Shown: positions 32,886 through 37,703 of the stretch, in pieces | Numbering within the stretch: position 1 is the stretch's first letter | How the letters are laid out: each line of letters begins with the position of its first letter | Origin: an uncultured Akkermansia sp. | GTDB lineage: Bacteria > Verrucomicrobiota > Verrucomicrobiia > Verrucomicrobiales > Akkermansiaceae | Reading direction: 5' to 3' | Length of the DNA stretch: 37,703 nucleotides | Assembly: GCA_947631275.1 (NCBI GenBank) | Contig: CANRKR010000018.1 | Span: forward strand, 1 to 37,703 | Notes under the pieces: model-generated | Seen by the model: only the letters and a program-made list of their open reading frames with translations | Told to the model about the DNA's origin: nothing | Database searches by the model: none | Translations under genes and position numbers: made by a program

Positions 32886-35876
32886 ATGCAAAAAGAAGTC
32901 TCAATCCAGAGTACCCCACAGCAACGGAGTATACTCTCCATGCTCATATGTTGCCTCCTTCTGGGGGTGAGCCATATTCTCTACGCGGAGGAACCGCCGG
33001 TTGCTCTTCCTTCGGGGACGGAAGTTCTGTTTTCAGGAAAAGGCGAAGGCAATGAGGAATACACTCTCCTTCGGCAGCAGTTGAGCTCATCCAGAGGAGG
33101 CAGTGAAATCAACAAAAAAGATGAAAGTGGACTGACCCCCCTCATGCACGCGGCAAGGTTAAACGATCGCCTCGTCGTTGCCTGGCTCCTCGCAAAGAAT
33201 GCGTCGATAGAAATCGCAGATAACGAAGGAAAGATCGCCGCTGACTATACCACGGACGAGTCAATTCGTGAAGCCATCCTGCTGTGCCGAAGCGATAAAC
33301 GGCCGCTGACGCCAGAGGAGAAGGCCCATCTGGGGGAGATTCCGTACGCCGATTTAGCGGATCTTGTTGCGAGAACGGGGGACGATTCTCCCTCCTCGTT
33401 GCGCATGCTCGTCACCCTGCTGCGTAGCGGTCAGAACGCACGGGATATCGCCTATCATCCCGGCATGCAATTACTGTTTTCAAGCATCCTCTTTCGCCAT
33501 TGGTTTGATATCCGAAAGGCTGCTGATGACTACTACGAGGGGCAAATTTCCCCAGACGTTTTGCGACTCGCCACTGCCCTCGGATTTCGAGTAGATACCC
33601 GCGACTCACTTAAGCAACTGCTCTTCGCAGAGGCCATCAATGACACCAATCTCATGCGCGCCATTCTCAATCGCGAGCCGCATCTCCTCCGTCGAAACGA
33701 AAAGCTCGGACAAATCGTAGGGCAACTTACCTCTGCCGCCGGTCTCCAAGTACTCATTGATTTCGGTCTCAATACCAAGCTACGCTGGAAGGAGCAGAAA
33801 TCGGCTGTAAAAGCAACCCTGATTTACAGCGTGTTTATCAGAAAAGCCAGCCCCGACGTAATCCGTGCTCTGGTCGATGCCGGGGTTCCCCTCCCCTCCC
33901 TCCGTGAAAACACCAATCCCATCACGTTCTACATTTATTCTGCTGGAGACAGTGTCGACGCTGTGCAGGCTCTCATCCAAGCCGGCGCAGACATCAACAA
34001 GACCGGAACACCAAAAGAAAACGACAGCATTTCCGGTGTTCCCCCTGTCGTTGCAGCCGCTTCTTCTTCTCCCCAAATTCTCCGTTTCCTCCTCTCAAAG
34101 GGAGCCGACCCGAACGCGGCGACAATAGAATCCGACGGAAAACCTGCCGGGGCCGGTCCACTGCATGCTGCTGCGAAAGCCGGACGGGCTGATATCATAC
34201 GGCTTCTTCTTGAGGCCAAAGCTGATCCGAACAAGCCAGAAGAAACGACCGGCTATACTCCTCTGCACTACGCTGTCCTGTCCGGCCGCGTGGAAGCAGT
34301 GAGGGAGCTCCTCACCGCCGGAGCACGAACGGATGCTTGCATAAAACTTCCTCCGAATGCAACCATGCAAAAGGGCAGTATCTTGGAATTGGCTCTTGCC
34401 GGCTTCACTGCGAGAAGTGGAGGCAAGCGTCCGGACTTCTACAATAAAGAGCAACTTCAAATTCTTCGCCTTCTCTTTGAGGCTGGTCTCGTCTGCGATC
34501 CTCAGGCGCTCACCTTTCCCCTCAATGCTGATCTTCCTCTTGCCCTGCGTGAAGAGATCGGATCTCTTTTACTTGATCGCGGAGCTGACCCCTTGGCAAC
34601 CAGTAAAGGTAAAACCAGCCTCATCAACTACTGCTCCGGCGGGCCAACGATCTCCAAGCGCCTCCTTGAGGCCGGGGTGCCGATCAATGCCGTTGCCGAG
34701 GACGGTTCCTGCGCACTCGATCAAGCTGTCGCCGCCGATAACAAACCCGTTATTGATCTGCTTCGCAGCTCTGGAGCGCAAATGGTCGGTCATGTTCGCA
34801 TGGTGCCCCCCGCCGCTCTGCAACGATTGATTGAAAATGGGCTCAAGATACCTTCCACTGCGTTTGACGATATTCGTTTTACCTCCTCTCACCTTGCTGA
34901 TTCCTATTCCAAAAGTGATCTTCATCAGGTCGCTTCAATCCTGAAAAGCGCCGGGGCAGACCCGGCTTGGGCGCTACTCCGACACGCCGAGCATGAATTT
35001 GAACCAACACGAGTGCTGATTAACATTGGTTTTGACCCTAATGCAACCAACGCAAATGGAGAAACTCCCCTAATGATGTGTTCTGATTCCTCCACCATTG
35101 TCCCCCTTCTTCTGAATATGGGAGCCAAGGTTAATGCCGTCGACAAGTCAGGCAAGAACGTTCTAATCCATGCGATAAACTATGGTTATAACATCATTGT
35201 CATCAACTCTCTCCTTCGCGCCGGCGCCGATCCAAAGGCAACCGATTTTGAGGGAAATTCCGCGCTCTCACTAGCCGTAAAAAAAGGATTTTTCGATCTC
35301 ATCAAACCTTTTGCTGACCACGGCTGCAAGGCGGAGGCAAAAACCCTTCTCATGACAGCCGATGAAGCAGGGAACACTCCGCTCATGAGAGCTTTGCTCG
35401 TCCCGAATATTCCCCAAAAAGTTATCAGAGAATTGATTGCTTTCGGTTCTGACGTCAATGCTCGTAACGCAGAAGGGAAGAGTCCGTTGCATATCATTGC
35501 CGACCAGACCTACAACACCAACTCAATCGTTCAACTCCTGTTCAAGGCAAAAGCCGATATCAATGCTCAATCAAAAGACGGGACGACTCCTCTCATGGTC
35601 GTTTGCGGCATGAAGGACCCCGCGAAACGTTCCTGGCGCGTTGCTCAGTTCATCCGCGGCGGAGCCAATGTTGATATCCAAGATTCCGCTGGCAATACCG
35701 CCGCCATGCATATCGCAAATATGGTGGATGACGCCGAAAATATCGGTAGGCTTCTCGATGCCGGCGCCAAAATCCATCTCAAGAACAAGGAGGGCAAGAC
35801 CCTCCCGCAGATAGCTAAGGAGAATAATCGGGAAAAAATATTAAAGCTCCTCGAGGAAAGAAAAGCAGAAAAATGA
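32886..35876 (+). CDS. Large exported ankyrin-repeat protein
   Basis: A 996-residue protein. An N-terminal signal segment (RSILSMLICCLLLGVSHILY, about 14-33) is followed by AEEPP, a likely cleavage site. The rest is mostly ankyrin repeats, clear at about 80-110 (DESGLTPLMHAARLNDRLVV), at 360-500 (PLHAAAKAGRADIIRLLLEA and YTPLHYAVLSGRVEAVRELL) and from 700 to the end (GETPLMMCSD, GNTPLMRALL, GTTPLMVVCG). The stretch at about 130-350 is more diverged. No enzyme domain is seen. It is probably a periplasmic or secreted protein-binding scaffold; the target is unknown. It converges with the uracil-DNA glycosylase gene 25 bases away. Confidence 0.85.
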   Translation: MQKEVSIQSTPQQRSILSMLICCLLLGVSHILYAEEPPVALPSGTEVLFSGKGEGNEEYTLLRQQLSSSRGGSEINKKDESGLTPLMHAARLNDRLVVAWLLAKNASIEIADNEGKIAADYTTDESIREAILLCRSDKRPLTPEEKAHLGEIPYADLADLVARTGDDSPSSLRMLVTLLRSGQNARDIAYHPGMQLLFSSILFRHWFDIRKAADDYYEGQISPDVLRLATALGFRVDTRDSLKQLLFAEAINDTNLMRAILNREPHLLRRNEKLGQIVGQLTSAAGLQVLIDFGLNTKLRWKEQKSAVKATLIYSVFIRKASPDVIRALVDAGVPLPSLRENTNPITFYIYSAGDSVDAVQALIQAGADINKTGTPKENDSISGVPPVVAAASSSPQILRFLLSKGADPNAATIESDGKPAGAGPLHAAAKAGRADIIRLLLEAKADPNKPEETTGYTPLHYAVLSGRVEAVRELLTAGARTDACIKLPPNATMQKGSILELALAGFTARSGGKRPDFYNKEQLQILRLLFEAGLVCDPQALTFPLNADLPLALREEIGSLLLDRGADPLATSKGKTSLINYCSGGPTISKRLLEAGVPINAVAEDGSCALDQAVAADNKPVIDLLRSSGAQMVGHVRMVPPAALQRLIENGLKIPSTAFDDIRFTSSHLADSYSKSDLHQVASILKSAGADPAWALLRHAEHEFEPTRVLINIGFDPNATNANGETPLMMCSDSSTIVPLLLNMGAKVNAVDKSGKNVLIHAINYGYNIIVINSLLRAGADPKATDFEGNSALSLAVKKGFFDLIKPFADHGCKAEAKTLLMTADEAGNTPLMRALLVPNIPQKVIRELIAFGSDVNARNAEGKSPLHIIADQTYNTNSIVQLLFKAKADINAQSKDGTTPLMVVCGMKDPAKRSWRVAQFIRGGANVDIQDSAGNTAAMHIANMVDDAENIGRLLDAGAKIHLKNKEGKTLPQIAKENNREKILKLLEERKAEK

Positions 35877-35901
35877 CGCGCATCAAATGCGTCCATAACT
35901 T

Positions 35902-36825
35902 TTACTTCTTCGGCAGGAAATATCCACGCTGCTTGGCAGAGACAGGAATTTGAGCAATATCCATAGCGCGCAGCATCTCCTCCCATAGTCGGCGGCGCTC
36001 CTCAAGCTCTGTGGTGCGCAGCAGGTAGCTCGGATGATGGGTAACCACCACAGGGATGCCGTTGAATTGAGGATTTTTTATTTCCTGATACGCGGAAAGG
36101 GGGAGCTCTCCGCGTTGCAACAGTCCGCGAGCAGCAACTACTCCCAATGCCACAATGACACGAGGACGAACATAAGAAACCTCAAACTCCAGCATGGGAA
36201 GGGAACGAGAAATTTCCGCAGCATTCGGGGCTCGATTGTTGAGAGTCTGATGAGGAACAGAAGGACGTAATTTCACCATGTGCGTGAGATATACCTTGTC
36301 TCGAGACAACCCCATGGCACAGAGCATTTCATCCAGCTTGGCACCGGCTTCTCCACAGAAAGGTTTACCTGCTTTTTCATCGTAGTAATTCGGCGCATCC
36401 CCTACAAAAAACATCGCAGCATTGGTTGAACCATCGCCCCAAACGGGGATACTGCGCAGCGAGCCAAGATCCTTCAGTGGCTCCCAATTCAAAAGTAATT
36501 TCTTTGCCTGCTCCCGAATTTCTTCCAATGTTCTCCCGGCAGGGCGAAAGAAAAGTTTTTGCTCATCGTCCCGTCGGGGCTCTGTCATCTCGTCCGAAGC
36601 ATCCGTGCGCGCACTTTTCAGGAAGTCCGTAGCACCAGGGGACCCTTCCGCTATCTGCGGAGCCACTTGAGGACAACCTTGCGTAGAGCCGTTTCGACGC
36701 ATGGCAATCATCCACGTGCGCAGAATAGGACGCACTTCTTCCTCGAGGACAACACGCCTGCGGCCGACAGACAAAAGCCCCTGCAAATAATTGCGCACAA
36801 GCCCGCGTATGGTCAAACTCTCCAC
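35902..36825 (-). CDS. Uracil-DNA glycosylase, family 4-like
   Basis: A 307-residue DNA repair enzyme that would remove uracil from DNA. The catalytic domain starts at about residue 130: VGDAPNYYDEKAGKPFCGEAG (first half holds motif 1, 142-149), YLTHMVKLRP (179-188), VRPRVIVALG, and the HPSYLLR motif (264-270). Residues 1-110 are a variable, charged region as seen in family 4/5 proteins. The usual four iron-sulphur cysteines are absent: only C51, C157 and C169 exist, and the VKCRP cysteine is replaced (VKLRP). The called start is a GTG at 36825, which would make the message leaderless from the promoter at 36832-36860. A GTG at 36798 is an alternative. Confidence 0.87.
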   Translation of the reverse strand: MESLTIRGLVRNYLQGLLSVGRRRVVLEEEVRPILRTWMIAMRRNGSTQGCPQVAPQIAEGSPGATDFLKSARTDASDEMTEPRRDDEQKLFFRPAGRTLEEIREQAKKLLLNWEPLKDLGSLRSIPVWGDGSTNAAMFFVGDAPNYYDEKAGKPFCGEAGAKLDEMLCAMGLSRDKVYLTHMVKLRPSVPHQTLNNRAPNAAEISRSLPMLEFEVSYVRPRVIVALGVVAARGLLQRGELPLSAYQEIKNPQFNGIPVVVTHHPSYLLRTTELEERRRLWEEMLRAMDIAQIPVSAKQRGYFLPKK

Positions 36826-36831
36826 ATCATC

Positions 36832-36860
36832 ATCCTACTGAGCACAGGACATTTTGTCAA
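36832..36860 (-). promoter_or_regulatory. Promoter of the uracil-DNA glycosylase gene
   Basis: On the minus strand, TTGACA (36860-36855), a 17-base spacer and TAGGAT (36837-36832). Confidence 0.65.
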
Positions 36861-37487
36861 GCGGTGAAGACAAGGCAAACGCATTTGAGAGAAGTGAAGC
36901 AACAGAGAAAATGCTCTTACTCGCATCCTAATTTTTTCCTCGCTCGGATGATAGATGGCGTACGATCCACGCCGAACCTAAACTAACCGGTTCATTTTCA
37001 CTATGAAAGCTAATTCTATCACCCCACCCCTATCCGTTGTAATATATTTCTCCTTCTCCAAGCGGTTGGCTCTTCGGTAATATTTTTCTGGGTGGCATCG
37101 TCGGTTTGATTGTGGATGTCGCAAGCGGTTCCCGGGGTACATTCGATGATGTGAATACAACTCTTGCTCCGCAAGTAACGACATCCTCCACGAAAAGGGA
37201 GTGAAGCTTTTTTCTCTCGCTTGGATTCCTGTGAGCAAAGGGGCATGGACGTTGGATAAAGACGCTGTTTACGTGGAGATTCACCAATATTGTCTCCGTC
37301 TTAGTTCGCGCGTAAGCGCGGGAGCCAACAAGTCATAGGTTGACCCACCGGCGCCACCCTGCTGATTCGTCCTACGGGCAACGTCTTCGCGCTGTCCATC
37401 CTCCTGTGCTGCCCACTGCCGCGAGTACCCTGAACGGAACCGTCAGGCGTGTTGCTCATCGTCCATAGGCAAACGCAGGCGTTTGCC
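36861..37487. other. Eroded intergenic region next to an integrase end
   Basis: About 630 bases without an intact gene. It contains the lipoprotein-like remnant (37058-37204), a 5-bp hairpin with a GTAA loop (37307-37320) and the inverted repeat at 37467-37488. A 69-codon minus-strand frame at 37301-37510 overlaps the integrase end in another frame and has no domain support. Confidence 0.5.
37058..37204 (+). pseudogene. Remnant of a lipoprotein-like gene, C-terminal part
   Basis: A 48-codon frame ending at TGA 37202-37204 contains GWLFGNIFLGGIVGLIVDVA, then SGSRGTFDDVNTTLAPQ. The GN-L-GG-IG-VDA-TGA pattern, followed by a short V-L-P segment, is the common C-terminal end of a family of small bacterial lipoproteins that carry a Gly-rich membrane-like hairpin. 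An in-frame TAA lies a few codons upstream. The nearest ATG (37003) is in another frame, so the 5' part appears lost or frameshifted. Confidence 0.45.
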
Positions 37488-37488
37488 T
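37467..37488. repeat. Perfect inverted repeat at the integrase stop
   Basis: AGGCAAACGC (37467-37476) and GCGTTTGCCT (37479-37488) are exact 10-base arms around AG. It touches the integrase stop codon (37488-37490). There is no T run on the exit side, so it may be a recombination-related site or an mRNA 3'-end hairpin rather than a classic terminator. Confidence 0.6.
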
Positions 37489-37703
37489 CAGGGTGTCGTC
37501 GTATGCGCACTCGACCGGAGGATGAATCCCTCGCGGCACTTCATGCCTTCCATGGCGATGTAACGAGTGCGCAGTTGTTCTGCCGAGCGGTGCCCCATTT
37601 CCAGCTGCAGCTCGGCGTAGTTGCGAAACGCGGCGAGGTGGTGCGTGGCGAAGGTGTGCCGCAGCACATCCGGCTGCCAGGTCCTGAAGCCAGCCTTTCG
37701 GTG
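37488..37703 (-). CDS. Tyrosine recombinase/integrase, C-terminal 71 residues (partial)
   Basis: The frame enters from the window edge and ends at TGA 37490-37488. It holds the end of the catalytic domain of a tyrosine recombinase: PDVLRHTFATHHLA (box with the second catalytic Arg and a following His), MGHRS with the third-position His, and the nucleophile Tyr in RTRYIAM ten residues later. The His that usually precedes the Arg by three positions is an Asp here. The last 20 residues are a variable tail. Such enzymes integrate and excise mobile elements or resolve dimers. The N-terminal DNA-binding part is beyond the window. Confidence 0.82.
   Translation of the reverse strand, partial: HRKAGFRTWQPDVLRHTFATHHLAAFRNYAELQLEMGHRSAEQLRTRYIAMEGMKCREGFILRSSAHTTTP

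Noticed and set aside
37301..37510. 69-codon minus-strand frame near the right edge
   Set aside because: It overlaps the integrase 3' end in another frame and contains the hairpins; no domain seen.

Overview
The window looks like chromosomal DNA of a Verrucomicrobia member, most likely Akkermansia or a close relative. The strongest clue is a five-gene minus-strand block (13845-21870) whose order and protein architecture match the Amuc_1098-Amuc_1102 pilus-like locus of Akkermansia muciniphila. Supporting clues are a large secreted beta-galactosidase-type glycoside hydrolase with carbohydrate-binding modules, no Shine-Dalgarno sequence before most genes, and tRNA genes without an encoded CCA. 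Species cannot be settled from the sequence alone.

Layout. 1-195: 3' end of a Ppx/GppA-like gene. 273-4669 (minus): glycine cleavage operon gcvT-gcvH-gcvP with its promoter. 4761-4959: initiator tRNA-Met with promoter and terminator. 4960-5697: non-coding stretch with an 11-G run. 5698-10149: secreted GH2 enzyme. 10221-12775: thiC-aroD, overlapping by 4 bases. 12791-13660 (minus): secreted ankyrin protein with an internal duplication. 13845-21870 (minus): pilus-like locus (secretin, two inner-membrane-anchored proteins, PilM-PilN-like fusion, secreted protein). 22050-23072: lgt. 23235-23404: tRNA-Phe and tRNA-Pro. 23416-25079 (minus): tRNA-Tyr, tRNA-Val, bioA, then an ISL3-type transposase remnant. 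25642-30661: reduced spc operon rplX-rplE-rpsH-rplF-rplR-rpsE-rplO-secY, lacking rpsN and rpmD. 30745-32570: an AAA/ABC-type ATPase followed by a small PD-(D/E)XK-like protein, a candidate two-gene defence or DNA-processing module. 32886-35876: 996-residue secreted ankyrin protein. 35902-36825 (minus): family-4-like uracil-DNA glycosylase. 36861-37703: eroded accessory DNA with a lipoprotein-like remnant, a perfect inverted repeat and the 3' end of a tyrosine recombinase running off the window.

How the genes work together. Most of the window is housekeeping: one-carbon metabolism (gcv), cofactors (thiC, bioA), shikimate pathway (aroD), lipoprotein maturation (lgt), translation and Sec export. 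Sec export (secY) would supply the secretin, the ankyrin proteins and the GH2 enzyme. The accessory-looking parts are the ATPase/nuclease-like pair behind secY, the long ankyrin gene, the transposase scar behind bioA, and the integrase end. The pair is the best candidate here for an uncharacterised system.
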